NCBI RefSeq assembly: GCF_017745275.1
Contig: NZ_JAGHZS010000001.1
Span: 744,001-808,000 of the forward strand
Length of the DNA: 64,000 nt
Direction of reading: 5' to 3'
DNA from: Chitinophaga sp.
Lineage (GTDB): Bacteria > Bacteroidota > Bacteroidia > Chitinophagales > Chitinophagaceae
Position 1 is the stretch's first letter; each line of letters begins with the position of its first letter. Position numbers and translations under genes: made by a program. Under the pieces are notes generated by a model. It did not search any database, was not told the DNA's origin, and worked only from the letters and a program-made list of their open reading frames with translations. Shown here one piece after another: positions 55,035 through 64,000 of the stretch.

Positions 55035-57155
55035 CTACTGATTTTTACGTTGCATCTTAGGCAGTGACTGTACAATGAGGTCATTCATTACGTTCACAGC
55101 TTCATCGAGGTAAATATCTTTTGTTCTGATCTTCAGCCAGTCTTTGTTACGGGCAATTTTAGAAGAATCTCCTCCAAACTTATCCATATCAGATTTGATA
55201 TTGATGATGTTCAGTTCTTTCACTTTATCATTTACCGCGTCATATTTCTTCAGGGCAGCAGTATTTGATTTTTGCTCTGATTTATACGTTTGCAGGTTCA
55301 ATGAGTAAGTTTCCTGTTTTTCCAGCTTTTTCAGCGTGTTCAGGTTTTCGTTGAGCAGCTTGAAAGCGGGGCTGGTAGCCATTCTCTTCTCACTATTTCT
55401 TTTCAGCGACTCTGTATTTACCGGGTTATACCAGGCATTGAATGGAGCGCGTGGAATTTCATCGTATGCCAGGGCATCTGAGTCTTTACGTTCTGCTACT
55501 TCATAATATGGATCTGGTAATACGATATCAGAAGCTACACCTTTCAGTTGAGTAGAACCGCCATTAGCGCGATAGAATTTCTGTTGGGTCAGTTTCAGGG
55601 CGCCGAGGCTGCCGCCATCTTTCACCGGATAGAAGTCGTCCAGGTTGAAGAGACGTTGTACGGTACCTTTACCAAAAGTTTGTGTGCTACCGATGATAAC
55701 GGCGCGTTTGTAATCCTGCATAGCTGCGGCCATGATTTCAGATGCGGAAGCGCTGTATTCATTTACCATGATTGCCAGCGGGCCTTCGTACTGTACATTT
55801 TTATCACGATCGCGTAATACCACTGCTTCGCCGCCTCTGGAGCGCACCTGTACAACCGGGCCTTCCGGAATAAACAGGCCGGCCATTTGTACAACGTCCT
55901 GCAGCGAGCCACCGCCGTTAAAGCGGAGATCCAGGATAATACCTTCTACTTTTTCCGCTTTCAGTTTGGCTACTTCTTTAGCAACGTCTTCTGCGCTGCG
56001 GGCGCCGTTACGGTCGTTGAAGTCGGCATAAAACTCAGGCAGGTAGATGTAACCAATTTTATGTTGTCCGTTGATGATAGCGGATTTAGCGAAAGTTTCC
56101 TCCGTTACAATTTCATCACGAACGATGGTAATATCTTTTGTAGTACCATCTACACTTCTTACCGTCAGTTTAACAGGAGTTCCTTTTTTACCACGAATCA
56201 GTTTCACGGCATCTTCTACAGGGTAGCCGGTGATGTCTACCGGTTCAGCGTTACCTTGTGCTACTTTCTGGATAACATCGTTGGCTTTTAACTGGCCTTG
56301 TTTCCAGCTTGGGCTACCAGTTACGATACTCACCACGCGGATTTTATCGCCTTCTTCCTTCAGTTGTGCCCCGATACCAAAAAATTTACCGGCCATTTGT
56401 TCTTCGAACGCGCGTTTTTCATCAGGCGGGAAGTAGTCGGTATGTGGATCCATGGTAGTGGTAATGGCATTTACATACAGGTTAAACCGATCGTTATCAT
56501 TTTGCCTGTTTTTCAGACGTTCAAAATAGCGGTCGTACAGTTGTTTTACTTTTACGCGTGCTTCTGCCTCCAGTTCGGCGTCAGTTTTCACTTTCACGGT
56601 ATCTTTTCCTTTATCTTTCTCACGCATTTCCTGCAGGTCGGTCAGCTTCTCCAGCGTGCGGTATTTCAACACTTTGCGCCAGGCTTCTTTCCTTGCATTT
56701 TCATCTGCGGGATAGTCAATCTTATCAGGATCGAGGGTTACCTTCTCATCTACGGTGAAGTCAAATGGTTTAGCCAGAATTTCCGGGTAAATAGTGGCGG
56801 CTTCTGCTACCCGTTGTTTGATGAGGGTGTTGATGCTGCGGAAGCAATCGATGGGCGCTCCTTTCAGTTCATCATCAATATGGGTGGATAAGGGTAATAA
56901 TTTGTCCACATCTGTTCTCAGGAAAAATTTCTTTTCCGTGTCCAGGCTACGCAGGTATTTATTAAAAACTTCGGTGGAAAATTTATCATCGATGGCTTTG
57001 GGCTGGTAATGTCCTTCTTTCAGCATTTGTCCCACGAGGTTCATGATCACCTCATAACGGCCCGGAGGGTCTTCGTTATGGCCCAGCTTATTAAAAGCCA
57101 ACACGCCTGCGGAGATGCTAAGCAGCACTACCGGTATAATCACTTTCAGTCTCAT
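55035..57155 (-). CDS. S41 tail-specific protease (Prc-like) with PDZ domain
   Basis: A 706-residue periplasmic protease of the long Prc/Tsp type. A signal peptide (about residues 4-22) is followed by an N-terminal helical region, a PDZ domain (around residues 245-330, with GKFFGIGAQLKEEGDKIRVV), the S41 core and a C-terminal helical tail with ANGGSTQLKGVASDIVLPDP. Catalytic residues are the serine of NEYSASASEIM and the lysine of QTFGKGTVQR. It is convergent with and separate from the 534-residue S41 gene; the two are not close duplicates. Confidence 0.93.
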   Translation of the reverse strand: MRLKVIIPVVLLSISAGVLAFNKLGHNEDPPGRYEVIMNLVGQMLKEGHYQPKAIDDKFSTEVFNKYLRSLDTEKKFFLRTDVDKLLPLSTHIDDELKGAPIDCFRSINTLIKQRVAEAATIYPEILAKPFDFTVDEKVTLDPDKIDYPADENARKEAWRKVLKYRTLEKLTDLQEMREKDKGKDTVKVKTDAELEAEARVKVKQLYDRYFERLKNRQNDNDRFNLYVNAITTTMDPHTDYFPPDEKRAFEEQMAGKFFGIGAQLKEEGDKIRVVSIVTGSPSWKQGQLKANDVIQKVAQGNAEPVDITGYPVEDAVKLIRGKKGTPVKLTVRSVDGTTKDITIVRDEIVTEETFAKSAIINGQHKIGYIYLPEFYADFNDRNGARSAEDVAKEVAKLKAEKVEGIILDLRFNGGGSLQDVVQMAGLFIPEGPVVQVRSRGGEAVVLRDRDKNVQYEGPLAIMVNEYSASASEIMAAAMQDYKRAVIIGSTQTFGKGTVQRLFNLDDFYPVKDGGSLGALKLTQQKFYRANGGSTQLKGVASDIVLPDPYYEVAERKDSDALAYDEIPRAPFNAWYNPVNTESLKRNSEKRMATSPAFKLLNENLNTLKKLEKQETYSLNLQTYKSEQKSNTAALKKYDAVNDKVKELNIINIKSDMDKFGGDSSKIARNKDWLKIRTKDIYLDEAVNVMNDLIVQSLPKMQRKNQ

Positions 57156-57362
57156 ATGTATCTCAATTGAACGTAAACGTTATCAAATCAAATATAAAAT
57201 AAAATCACCCGTTGGGGGTGTAATTTATTCCTTTTAACAAAAAATTGGGCCAAACGGGTGCTGGGAGAGATATGCGGCGGAAAATACCTGAAATTCCGCA
57301 CTCCGGCGCGTTTATACGGTACCCGTTATATAACGGTGCAGACACCTGGAATGTTGCTGGTG

Positions 57363-58559
57363 CTACTCTTTCACCAGTTTATACACTGCTCCGTGGAAGC
57401 CATCGTTGCCGGAAGTGCTGGTGAGGGCATAGAGCTCTCCCTGTTCATCTTCTCCCCAACTGAGTAGTTGCATATTGCCATTAGGAAGGCCTGACAACTG
57501 TAGTGGCGCCCGTTCCCATTGATTCCCTTTTGATTCCAGCACAAAAGTTTTTCCATTATAGTCTCCGAAAACGTACAATCCCTGCAGGGAAGGAATGGCG
57601 GCGCCGCGGTACACGTAGCCACCGGTGATACTTATCCCCAGATCGTGGTCGTATTCATGGATAGGCTTGATGAACTGGGATTTATCTGCACCCGGAGGAA
57701 CGTTATAGTCGTGATACCCTTCCAGTATCCGCCAGCCATAATTACCACCTTTAATGATAATATCCACTTCTTCATACTTATCTTGTCCTACATCTCCTGC
57801 GAAAAGCAGCTTACTTTTCCGGTCGAAAGAGAACCGCCATGGATTGCGAAGGCCATAGGCCCATATTTCCGGGCGTACGTCGGGGTGGTTGACAAAAGGA
57901 TTATCCGGCGGGACAGTATAAGGTGTACCATCGACATTTATTCTTAATATTTTGCCCAGTAAGGTGTGCAGGTCCTGACCGTTGCCGGTAGTGCCGTGTT
58001 TATCGCCACCACCGCCGCCGTCGCCTAATCCGATGTAGAGATAACCATCGGGGCCGAATTGCAGCTGGCCTCCGTTGTGATTGGATTCAGGTTCATCTAC
58101 CTCCAGCAAAATGCGGCGGGAAGCCGGATCAGCGATATTTGGATTGCCGGCCGCCGTAGTAAACTCCACCAAACGGCTGGTATGGTTAAACCCATTTTTC
58201 ACAGTGGGCGCGCTATAGTACACATAAAATTTATGATTGCTCCGAAACTCAGGATGGAAGGCCATTCCCAGCAGTCCTCTTTCATCATATCCTGGATTTA
58301 TGCTCACCATATCGTGGCTAACATCCAGGAAGGGAGTGGGCAACGTTTTGTTTTGCTGTACGATCCATACTTTCCCTTCTTTCTGACAAAAAAATAACCT
58401 GCCGGAGCCATCACCAGGTACTGCCATGTTTACGAGAGACAGGAATTTATCTGTTACCAACTGTAGCTTCGCTTTATGAACCGGGGCTGCTGGCTCTTGT
58501 TTGGCGTCACTGCCGGTGCAGGCAGCCAATAAGAAGAATGCGAGCAATAGATATTTCAT
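57363..58559 (-). CDS. PQQ-type sugar (aldose/sorbosone) dehydrogenase lipoprotein
   Basis: A 398-residue six-bladed propeller of the GSDH family. Cysteine 14 of FFLLAAC is the lipidation site. GLLGMAFHPEF, ESNHNGGQLQFGPDGYLYIG, GDGGGGGD and PEIWAYGLRNPWRFSFDRK match soluble aldose sugar dehydrogenases (YliI type), which use PQQ. No PQQ synthesis genes are in the window, so cofactor loading is uncertain. A weak box TATCTTTA on the minus strand at 58583-58590 (one base off TAnnTTTG) precedes the ATG by 23 bases. The 207-base gap at 57156-57362 holds no visible feature. Confidence 0.88.
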   Translation of the reverse strand: MKYLLLAFFLLAACTGSDAKQEPAAPVHKAKLQLVTDKFLSLVNMAVPGDGSGRLFFCQKEGKVWIVQQNKTLPTPFLDVSHDMVSINPGYDERGLLGMAFHPEFRSNHKFYVYYSAPTVKNGFNHTSRLVEFTTAAGNPNIADPASRRILLEVDEPESNHNGGQLQFGPDGYLYIGLGDGGGGGDKHGTTGNGQDLHTLLGKILRINVDGTPYTVPPDNPFVNHPDVRPEIWAYGLRNPWRFSFDRKSKLLFAGDVGQDKYEEVDIIIKGGNYGWRILEGYHDYNVPPGADKSQFIKPIHEYDHDLGISITGGYVYRGAAIPSLQGLYVFGDYNGKTFVLESKGNQWERAPLQLSGLPNGNMQLLSWGEDEQGELYALTSTSGNDGFHGAVYKLVKE

Positions 58560-58582
58560 GATGCTGCAGTATTGATGCAGAA

Positions 58583-58590
58583 TAAAGATA
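58583..58590 (-). promoter_or_regulatory. -7-like box of the sugar dehydrogenase gene
   Basis: Minus-strand TATCTTTA, one base off TAnnTTTG, abutting the left end of the F2 repeat. Confidence 0.4.
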
Positions 58591-58690
58591 GCTATTAGCG
58601 ATTAGCTTTTAGCAGTTAGCAATGCAGCGGAAATTATATATGTAGTCCTGGATGCCTTAGCTAACTGCTAGAAGCTAATCGCTAACTGCT
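58590..58690. repeat. TTAGC heptad hairpin F2 between divergent genes
   Basis: Outer arms at 58594-58620 and 58657-58690 pair over 25 bases with one mismatch. Each is a 7-bp array: TTAGCGA, TTAGCTT, TTAGCAG, TTAGC. The period and the fixed AGC match the AAAGCNN arrays of E1-E8, but the flanking triplet is TTA instead of AAA. It fills the gap between the divergent dehydrogenase and MFS genes. Confidence 0.82.
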
Positions 58691-58696
58691 ATTTTG

Positions 58697-58704
58697 TATC
58701 TTCG
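58697..58704 (+). promoter_or_regulatory. -7-like box of the MFS gene
   Basis: TATCTTCG, one base off TAnnTTTG, six bases after the F2 right arm. It implies a transcription start near 58711 and supports the TTG start at 58721. Confidence 0.4.
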
Positions 58705-58720
58705 TACAAAACTCATCAGG

Positions 58721-59977
58721 TTGGACACAACGACACCGAAAAAGAACGACCCATACGCTTCGCTACGCTTTCCGGAATTCAATTACTACCTTGTAATCCG
58801 CTTTGCGCTTGTATTTGCGCTGGCCATGCAGTTTGCGATTATTGAGTGGAAAGTATATGAAATTTCCAAAGACCCTTTTTCATTGGGATTAATTGGTTTG
58901 TCGGAAGTAATTCCGGCGGTATTATTATCCCCATTTGCGGGACACATGGTCGACAAACGAGAAAAACGGGGCATGTTGCTCAAATGTGTGATTGCCTATC
59001 TTTTTATCAGTTCGGGATTATTTCTGCTAACCTGGGATCAGGCCGTAGCAGGCATTTCCAGGCATTGGGTATTGAACCTGATCTATCTGCTGGTATTCCT
59101 GGGTGGTATTGTGAGAGCATTTACCAGTCCGTCTAATTTCACCTTAATGTCTTTGCTGGTACCGCGGGAGTTATACGCCAACGCTTCTACCTGGAGTAGT
59201 TCTGCGTGGCAGGTAGGTGGTGTGTTGGGCCCTGCGTTGGGAGGATTATTTATTCACTGGTTTGGTGTTCACTGGTCTATGTTGATTGTGGTGTTCATCT
59301 TCCTGGCGCCGTTATATAGTTTGCTGAACATAAAGCCCAAGCCTATCTATTACAAATCGAGGGGAGAAAGTTTTGTAACGGGATTAACAGAGGGGATGCG
59401 GTTTGTATGGAAAACCAAGGTGGTATTGAATGCTATGGCACTGGATATGTTTGCGGTGCTGTTTGGTGGTGCAGTGGCCATGTTACCTGCATTTGCCACT
59501 GATGTACTGCATGTGGGATCACTGGGTTATGGATTATTAAGATCTGCTCCCGCGGTAGGCGCGTTGATCACCATGTTTATACTGGCGCATAAGCCGTTGG
59601 TAAATAAACCCGGCATTAAGCTGCTGGCGGCGATTTTCGGCTTCGGATTAACAATTATATTATTTGGGTTATCTACCAGCTTTTACCTGTCTATCTTTGC
59701 TTTGCTGATCAGTGGGGCATTGGATGGTATCAGCGTGATTATACGTCAAACTATTCTGCAACTGAAAACGCCGGACGACATGCGTGGACGGGTAGCAGCA
59801 GTTAGCTCTATGTTTGTGGGTTCTTCCAATGAGCTGGGAGCGTTTGAGAGTGGCTTTATGGCCAGGGCCATTGGTTTGGTGCCTTCAGTAGTATTTGGCG
59901 GATGTGTGACATTGGGTGTGGTGATTACCACTTATGTGATTTCGCCGGCTATGCGGAAACTGGATCTGAAACCGTAG
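58721..59977 (+). CDS. MFS exporter (EntS-like, MFS_3 family)
   Basis: A 418-residue major facilitator with about 12 transmembrane segments. The loop 2-3 block LLSPFAGHMVDKREKRGMLL and FTSPSNFTLMSLLVPRELYANASTWSS fit the EntS/MFS_3 subgroup of exporters. No ATG occurs before the first helix; TTG 58721 (giving DTTTPKKNDPYASLRF) is chosen because the -7-like box at 58697 excludes an earlier start. The substrate is unknown; siderophore or drug export is typical of the family. E8 begins three bases after its stop. Confidence 0.86.
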   Translation: MDTTTPKKNDPYASLRFPEFNYYLVIRFALVFALAMQFAIIEWKVYEISKDPFSLGLIGLSEVIPAVLLSPFAGHMVDKREKRGMLLKCVIAYLFISSGLFLLTWDQAVAGISRHWVLNLIYLLVFLGGIVRAFTSPSNFTLMSLLVPRELYANASTWSSSAWQVGGVLGPALGGLFIHWFGVHWSMLIVVFIFLAPLYSLLNIKPKPIYYKSRGESFVTGLTEGMRFVWKTKVVLNAMALDMFAVLFGGAVAMLPAFATDVLHVGSLGYGLLRSAPAVGALITMFILAHKPLVNKPGIKLLAAIFGFGLTIILFGLSTSFYLSIFALLISGALDGISVIIRQTILQLKTPDDMRGRVAAVSSMFVGSSNELGAFESGFMARAIGLVPSVVFGGCVTLGVVITTYVISPAMRKLDLKP

Positions 59978-59979
59978 GA

Positions 59980-60092
59980 GCAGAAAGCAGAAAGCAGAAA
60001 GCATAAAGCTATTGAGGCGAATGATCAAAGCGAATTAATATCCGCAATGGTCTTTCGCCTCAATAGCTTTATGCTTTATGCTTTATGCTTTT
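59980..60092. repeat. Hairpin element E8
   Basis: Left units GCAGAAA, GCAGAAA, GCAGAAA, GCATAAA, then GCTATTGAGGCGA; the right arm, read inverted, has three GCATAAA before the same core. The core and the innermost unit pair perfectly; outer units mismatch at one variable base each. It fills the gap between the MFS stop and the stop of the YkgJ-like gene. Confidence 0.85.
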
Positions 60093-60587
60093 CTACAATT
60101 TCATGGCTTCTTTCAACCGTTCGAGCACATAATACACTGCGGGGCAGGTGGTGCTGTTTTCGTAGGTGATATTTGGGCGTTTGAAGAAGTCGTAGCTATC
60201 TGTGTAGGGATAGTTGGCGCAATCGCCGGGACGTGCATCATAGATGCTGCAGTAGTTGTCGGCACCGAGGAATGGGCAGGGCGTGAACTTCAGCACATAG
60301 TCCTCGTCTTTATCCACGCGGAGGTAGGTGTCTTTGAAATCGCCTTCTTTCATGCCCAGGAATTTGGATATGCGCCGTATATCGGGGCCGGTGAAGCGGG
60401 GGCTGATGGTTTTACAGCAGTTGCCACATTCGAGGCAATCGATTTTACTGAATGCTTCGTCATGCAGGTCTGGCAACAGTTTCTCCACCCCTTTACCACG
60501 GCGGGTTTGCAGTTTGGTCAGGAACTGTTTATTGGCCTTTTGCTTCTCCTGGGCTTTTTGTTGCCAGTCTTCTAATATTTTGCTCAT
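60093..60587 (-). CDS. YkgJ-family cysteine-cluster protein
   Basis: A 164-residue protein of the putative Fe-S or zinc-binding family (PF03692 type). Eight cysteines fall in DCLECGNCCKTISPRF, FTPCPFLGADNYCSIYD and RPGDCANYPYTD, the family's pattern. The N-terminal 35 residues are basic and helical. With ATG 60585-60587 the -7 box TATCTTTG (60594-60601) lies only six bases upstream, so the message is predicted leaderless. The longer frame to 60638 is therefore rejected. The catalytic role of the family is not settled. Confidence 0.85.
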   Translation of the reverse strand: MSKILEDWQQKAQEKQKANKQFLTKLQTRRGKGVEKLLPDLHDEAFSKIDCLECGNCCKTISPRFTGPDIRRISKFLGMKEGDFKDTYLRVDKDEDYVLKFTPCPFLGADNYCSIYDARPGDCANYPYTDSYDFFKRPNITYENSTTCPAVYYVLERLKEAMKL

Positions 60588-60593
60588 TTGTTG

Positions 60594-60601
60594 CAAAGAT
60601 A
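60594..60601 (-). promoter_or_regulatory. -7 box of the YkgJ-like gene
   Basis: Minus-strand TATCTTTG, a full TAnnTTTG match, six bases from the start codon, the same spacing as at prmA. Confidence 0.55.
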
Positions 60602-60688
60602 GGTATTTCGTACTTGGACAAAAGTATGACATATACATCCTTTAACTTTTCCTCATTTATCACTGTTTTCCCCCGCCAACAGTGATTG

Positions 60689-60720
60689 TTTGGCTGTTCT
60701 TTAAAATCTGCATAGCTTTG
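60689..60720 (+). promoter_or_regulatory. Promoter of gcvP
   Basis: TTTG at 60689-60692 and TAGCTTTG at 60713-60720, 20 bases apart, match the Bacteroidota -33/-7 pair. The transcription start near 60726 leaves a leader of about 27 bases, too short for a glycine riboswitch. Confidence 0.65.
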
Positions 60721-60752
60721 CGCATTCTATTTCAAATTACCTGCTTTACATC

Positions 60753-63614
60753 ATGAATCTTTTTGATATTCAACAAAATGAATTCGTGCACCGTCACATA
60801 GGGCCGAATGAAGCGGAGACCAACCAGATGCTCGAAACCATTGGGGCCTCCAACCTGGAACAGCTGATCAGCAAAACAGTTCCGGGTACCATCCGCATGC
60901 AACAGCCGCTGGCTATTCCTGCTGCGATGAGTGAGAGTGATTACCTCCGCCACCTGAAGGAAGTTTCACTGAAAAACAAGGTTTACCGTAATTATATCGG
61001 ACAAGGTTACTTCGATACCATTACACCCAGTGTTATTCTGCGTAATGTATTTGAGAACCCAGGATGGTATACCCAGTACACGCCTTACCAGGCGGAGATT
61101 TCCCAGGGTCGCCTGGAAAGTTTGCTGAACTACCAGACCATGGTAGCTGACCTGACAGGTTTACCTATCGCCAACGCCTCCCTGCTGGATGAAGCGACTG
61201 CTGCTGCTGAAGCGATGACCATGTTCTTCAACGCGTTGAATAAAGATCATGACCATGTAACCAGGCCTAAATTCTTTGTAGACAATAACGTTTATCCGCA
61301 AACACTGGATGTTATCTATACCCGTGCTACCCCACTGCATATTGAGGTAGTAGTGGGCGACTACAAAACTGCCACTTTCGATGAATCTTACTTTGGTGCG
61401 CTGATCCAGTATCCTGACAACGTAGGAGGTACTGCTGATTACCGTACTTTCATAGACAGCGTACATGCAGTAGGTGCATTTGTAGGTATGGCAACAGACC
61501 TGCTGGCACTGACCCTGCTGACTTCTCCCGGTGAGATGGGTGCTGATGCTGCTTTTGGTTCTGCGCAACGCTTTGGCGTTCCGTTGGGCTTTGGTGGTCC
61601 GCATGCAGCTTTCTTCTCTGTAAAAGATGAATTCAAACGTTCCATCCCGGGCCGTATCATTGGTGTGAGCATTGACGCCAATGGTGGCCGTGCACTGCGT
61701 ATGGCGCTGCAAACACGTGAGCAGCATATCAAACGTGAAAAAGCTACTTCCAACATCTGTACTGCACAGGCATTGCTGGCTAACATGGCTGCCATGTATG
61801 CAGTATACCACGGTCCGGAAGGCCTGAAAAATATTGCTACCCGCGTTGCCCTGCTGACCAATACCCTGGCCGGCAAGCTGAAAGCGAAAGGACTGAAACT
61901 GGTAGCTAACAACTTCTTTGACACCATCGTGGTGGAAAATGTGGATATTAAAGCTGCCGCAGAAGCTGCAGGCATTAACTTCCGCTATTTTGCCAATGGT
62001 AATGTAGGTATCTCACTGGACGAAACCGTTACACTGGCTGATGTCAACGATATCCTGCATGTATTTGGCGCCGGCACAACCGACGCAGCAGAAGTATCTA
62101 ACGGTACTACCGGTATTGCAGCAGATTTACAGCGTACTTCTCCTTACCTGCAACACATCGTGTTTAACAGTCATCACAGTGAATCACTGATGATGCGTTA
62201 CCTGAAGATGCTGGAAAATAAGGATCTGTCGCTCAATACTTCCATGATCTCCCTGGGTTCCTGCACCATGAAACTGAATGCAGCTACTGAGATGATTCCG
62301 TTAAGCTGGGCACACTGGAGCAAAATGCATCCTTTTGCTCCTAAAAACCAGGTGGGTGGCTATTTACAAATGGCCAACGAACTGGGTGAATACCTGAGCA
62401 AAATTACCGGTTTTGATTCCTGCAGCCTGCAACCTAACAGTGGTGCACAGGGTGAATATGCCGGCTTGCTGGTGATTCGTGAATACCAGAAGAGCATTGG
62501 CCAGGGCCACCGTAACATCATACTGATCCCGATCAGTGCACACGGTACCAACCCTGCATCTGCAGTAATGGCGGGCTTCAAGGTAGTAATTGTAAAAGCA
62601 CTGGAAAACGGTTATATCGATGTGGAAGATCTGAAAGCAAAGGCTGCTGCTCATAGCAAAGACCTGGCTGGTATCATGATCACTTACCCATCTACTTACG
62701 GTGTGTATGAAGAAAGTGTGAAAGAAATTTGTGCTACCATACACGAACACGGCGGACAAGTGTACATGGACGGCGCCAATATGAACGCACAGGTAGGCTT
62801 AACTGCCCCTGGTTTGATTGGAGCAGACGTATGTCACCTGAACCTGCACAAAACCTTCGCTATTCCTCATGGCGGCGGTGGTCCCGGCATGGGCCCTATC
62901 TGCGTAGCCAAACACCTGACACCATTCCTGCCAGGCCACGTTACGCTGAATGATGGCAAACCATCCAATGCAGTATCTGCTGCACCATTCGGTTCTGCCA
63001 GCATCCTGCTCATCTCTTACGCTTACATCCGTATGCTTGGATTCAATGGTGTAAAAGCAGCTTCTGAATACGCGATCCTGAATGCCAACTACATGAAGGC
63101 AAGACTGGAAAAAGCATATGATATCCTGTACACTGGTGTTAACGGCACCTGCGCACACGAATTCATTGTAGACCTCCGTCCGTTTAAAGCATCTGCTGGT
63201 ATTGAAGCGGAAGATGTAGCAAAACGTTTGATGGACTACGGTTTCCACGCTCCTACTATGAGCTTCCCGGTACCAGGCACTGTCATGATTGAGCCTACCG
63301 AAAGTGAAGATAAAGGGGAACTGGATCGCTTCTGCGATGCGTTACTGGCTATCCGTGCTGAAATTGCTGCGGTAGAACAAGGCGCTGTAGATAAACAAAA
63401 CAACGTACTGAAAAATGCACCACATACCCAGGCGGTGATCACTGCTGACGAATGGACCCGTCCATACAGCCGTCAACAGGCAGCATTCCCACTGGAATAT
63501 GTGAAAGCAAATAAATTCTGGCCTTCTGTAAGCCGTATCAACAATACGTTCGGTGACAGGAACCTGATTTGTACCTGCGAACCTGCAAGTGCATATGAGG
63601 AGGCAACAGTGTAA
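60753..63614 (+). CDS. gcvP: Glycine dehydrogenase (P-protein of the glycine cleavage system)
   Basis: PLP enzyme that decarboxylates glycine and passes the aminomethyl group to the H-protein lipoamide. The 953-residue single-chain form contains two PLP-like halves; the N-terminal half begins with [12 protein letters not shown]. The PLP-binding lysine is Lys700 in [16 protein letters not shown], and [13 protein letters not shown] is the conserved block at the start of the second half. The partners gcvT and gcvH are not adjacent. The leader is short, so riboswitch control is unlikely. Confidence 0.96.
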   Translation: MNLFDIQQNEFVHRHIGPNEAETNQMLETIGASNLEQLISKTVPGTIRMQQPLAIPAAMSESDYLRHLKEVSLKNKVYRNYIGQGYFDTITPSVILRNVFENPGWYTQYTPYQAEISQGRLESLLNYQTMVADLTGLPIANASLLDEATAAAEAMTMFFNALNKDHDHVTRPKFFVDNNVYPQTLDVIYTRATPLHIEVVVGDYKTATFDESYFGALIQYPDNVGGTADYRTFIDSVHAVGAFVGMATDLLALTLLTSPGEMGADAAFGSAQRFGVPLGFGGPHAAFFSVKDEFKRSIPGRIIGVSIDANGGRALRMALQTREQHIKREKATSNICTAQALLANMAAMYAVYHGPEGLKNIATRVALLTNTLAGKLKAKGLKLVANNFFDTIVVENVDIKAAAEAAGINFRYFANGNVGISLDETVTLADVNDILHVFGAGTTDAAEVSNGTTGIAADLQRTSPYLQHIVFNSHHSESLMMRYLKMLENKDLSLNTSMISLGSCTMKLNAATEMIPLSWAHWSKMHPFAPKNQVGGYLQMANELGEYLSKITGFDSCSLQPNSGAQGEYAGLLVIREYQKSIGQGHRNIILIPISAHGTNPASAVMAGFKVVIVKALENGYIDVEDLKAKAAAHSKDLAGIMITYPSTYGVYEESVKEICATIHEHGGQVYMDGANMNAQVGLTAPGLIGADVCHLNLHKTFAIPHGGGGPGMGPICVAKHLTPFLPGHVTLNDGKPSNAVSAAPFGSASILLISYAYIRMLGFNGVKAASEYAILNANYMKARLEKAYDILYTGVNGTCAHEFIVDLRPFKASAGIEAEDVAKRLMDYGFHAPTMSFPVPGTVMIEPTESEDKGELDRFCDALLAIRAEIAAVEQGAVDKQNNVLKNAPHTQAVITADEWTRPYSRQQAAFPLEYVKANKFWPSVSRINNTFGDRNLICTCEPASAYEEATV

Positions 63615-63619
63615 GAAAC

Positions 63620-63745
63620 AGCTATTAGCTTTTAGCTACTAGCTATTAGTAAAAGCGGAGAGCATATAATATGCTCTCCGCTTTTTTAATGTTATATGAT
63701 CTTTACTGCATTGGCTGAGCTAAAAGCTGGGGGCTAACAGCTGTT
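63620..63745. repeat. TTAGC heptad element F3 with inner hairpin
   Basis: A left array CAGCTATTAGCTTTTAGC at 63620 faces a right side CTAAAAGC...GCTAACAGCTG at about 63719-63744, which overlaps the last codons and stop of the phosphodiesterase gene. Between them is a separate strong hairpin. Confidence 0.5.
63651..63686. terminator. Two-way terminator after gcvP
   Basis: A 16-bp perfect stem (63651-63666 and 63670-63685) with a three-base loop and a T-tract on the right, A-rich on the left. Confidence 0.88.
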
Positions 63746-64000
63746 CCAATACTTCCAGCTTACCATCAATTGGCTGCGTAATATCCAGTCCCAATATTTT
63801 TGCTACTAACGGGTACACATGTACGTTTTCGAAAGTGGCGATGCGGGTATTGGTTTTGAAAGCGGGTCCCCAGGCCATGAATATGGCATTCATGTTGGTG
63901 AGGTTGTTATCGTATCCGTGATGTCCGGGATGCATTTTTTTACCGTTGGTATCGAAAGCGTAATTCGCTTCTGCCAACAGGATAATATCACCGATGCGGT
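63720..64000 (-). CDS. Type I phosphodiesterase / nucleotide pyrophosphatase, C-terminus (cut by window edge)
   Basis: Only the last 93 residues are visible. RIGDIILLAEANYAFD and HHGYDN, NAIFMAWGPAFK match the metal-ligand and C-terminal blocks of the ectonucleotide pyrophosphatase/phosphodiesterase branch of the alkaline phosphatase superfamily, which hydrolyses phosphodiester or nucleotide bonds, usually in the periplasm. The final residues QLLAPSF and the stop are coded by the right side of repeat F3. The catalytic threonine is off-window. Confidence 0.85.
   Translation of the reverse strand, partial: RIGDIILLAEANYAFDTNGKKMHPGHHGYDNNLTNMNAIFMAWGPAFKTNTRIATFENVHVYPLVAKILGLDITQPIDGKLEVLEQLLAPSF

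Noticed and set aside
60638..60752. Glycine riboswitch upstream of gcvP
   Set aside because: The predicted leader from the promoter at 60689-60720 is only about 27 bases, far too short for an aptamer.

Overview
The window looks like chromosomal core DNA of a Bacteroidota bacterium, most likely Chitinophagaceae and probably a Chitinophaga relative. Three things suggest this. Start codons are repeatedly preceded by the Bacteroidota -7 box TAnnTTTG instead of a sigma-70 -10 box or a strong Shine-Dalgarno. The gene families are typical of the phylum: M56/BlaR1 with TonB C-terminal domains, a DUF5977-type tail, a three-gene succinate dehydrogenase with one cytochrome b, and a TAT-exported Gfo/Idh/MocA oxidoreductase. 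Finally, many secreted proteins and lipoproteins have short Cys-terminated signal peptides. The genus is an inference.

Layout. 1-8 kb: a heme cluster, with hemH (partial) divergent from hemA-hemC-hemD-hemE-hemF-hemB-hemL. 8-10.9 kb: a large secreted HExxH protein and a small secreted protein of unknown function. 11-16.8 kb: a tripartite RND efflux operon. 16.9-19.3 kb: an esterase, a methyltransferase and a glycosyltransferase on the minus strand. 19.4-25.3 kb: an unknown exported coiled-coil protein, OxyR, an M48 lipoprotein peptidase, PlsY, PrmA and a small exported protein. 25.5-29.1 kb: pnp, rpsO and an FtsE-like ATPase. 29.2-32.9 kb: a BlaI/BlaR1 pair followed by two more TonB-C-domain proteins. 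32.9-43.3 kb: purM, ribF, two membrane proteins, holA, a PolB-like exonuclease, an unknown coiled-coil membrane protein, an orphan response regulator, a YbiT-type ABC-F protein, carbonic anhydrase and murI. 43.3-53 kb: an S9 peptidase, a Gfo/Idh oxidoreductase, sdhCAB, an unknown gene, murQ and a GlcNAc-kinase-like gene. 53-64 kb: two convergent S41 proteases, a sugar dehydrogenase, an MFS exporter, a YkgJ-type protein, gcvP and the C-terminus of a phosphodiesterase.

Genes that work together. Glutamyl-tRNA to coproporphyrinogen oxidation plus iron insertion is covered by eight genes; only protoporphyrinogen oxidase is not seen. murQ and the kinase fit cell-wall sugar recycling, and MurI supplies D-glutamate. 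rpsO and pnp keep their common order.

The most unusual feature is not a gene. A family of long, nearly perfect intergenic hairpins of about 110-128 bp recurs at least eight times. Their arms are built of 7-bp units (GC, two variable bases, AAA) ending in a core close to GCTATTRARGCG. In the best copies the variable bases are exactly mirrored in the opposite arm yet differ between copies. Several copies overlap stop codons of convergent genes, and one lies flush between the -7 boxes of a divergent pair. A second set uses TTAGCNN units with the same 7-bp period. No transposase or RAYT-like gene that would explain them is present here. I know of no named family to which they belong, but could not search.
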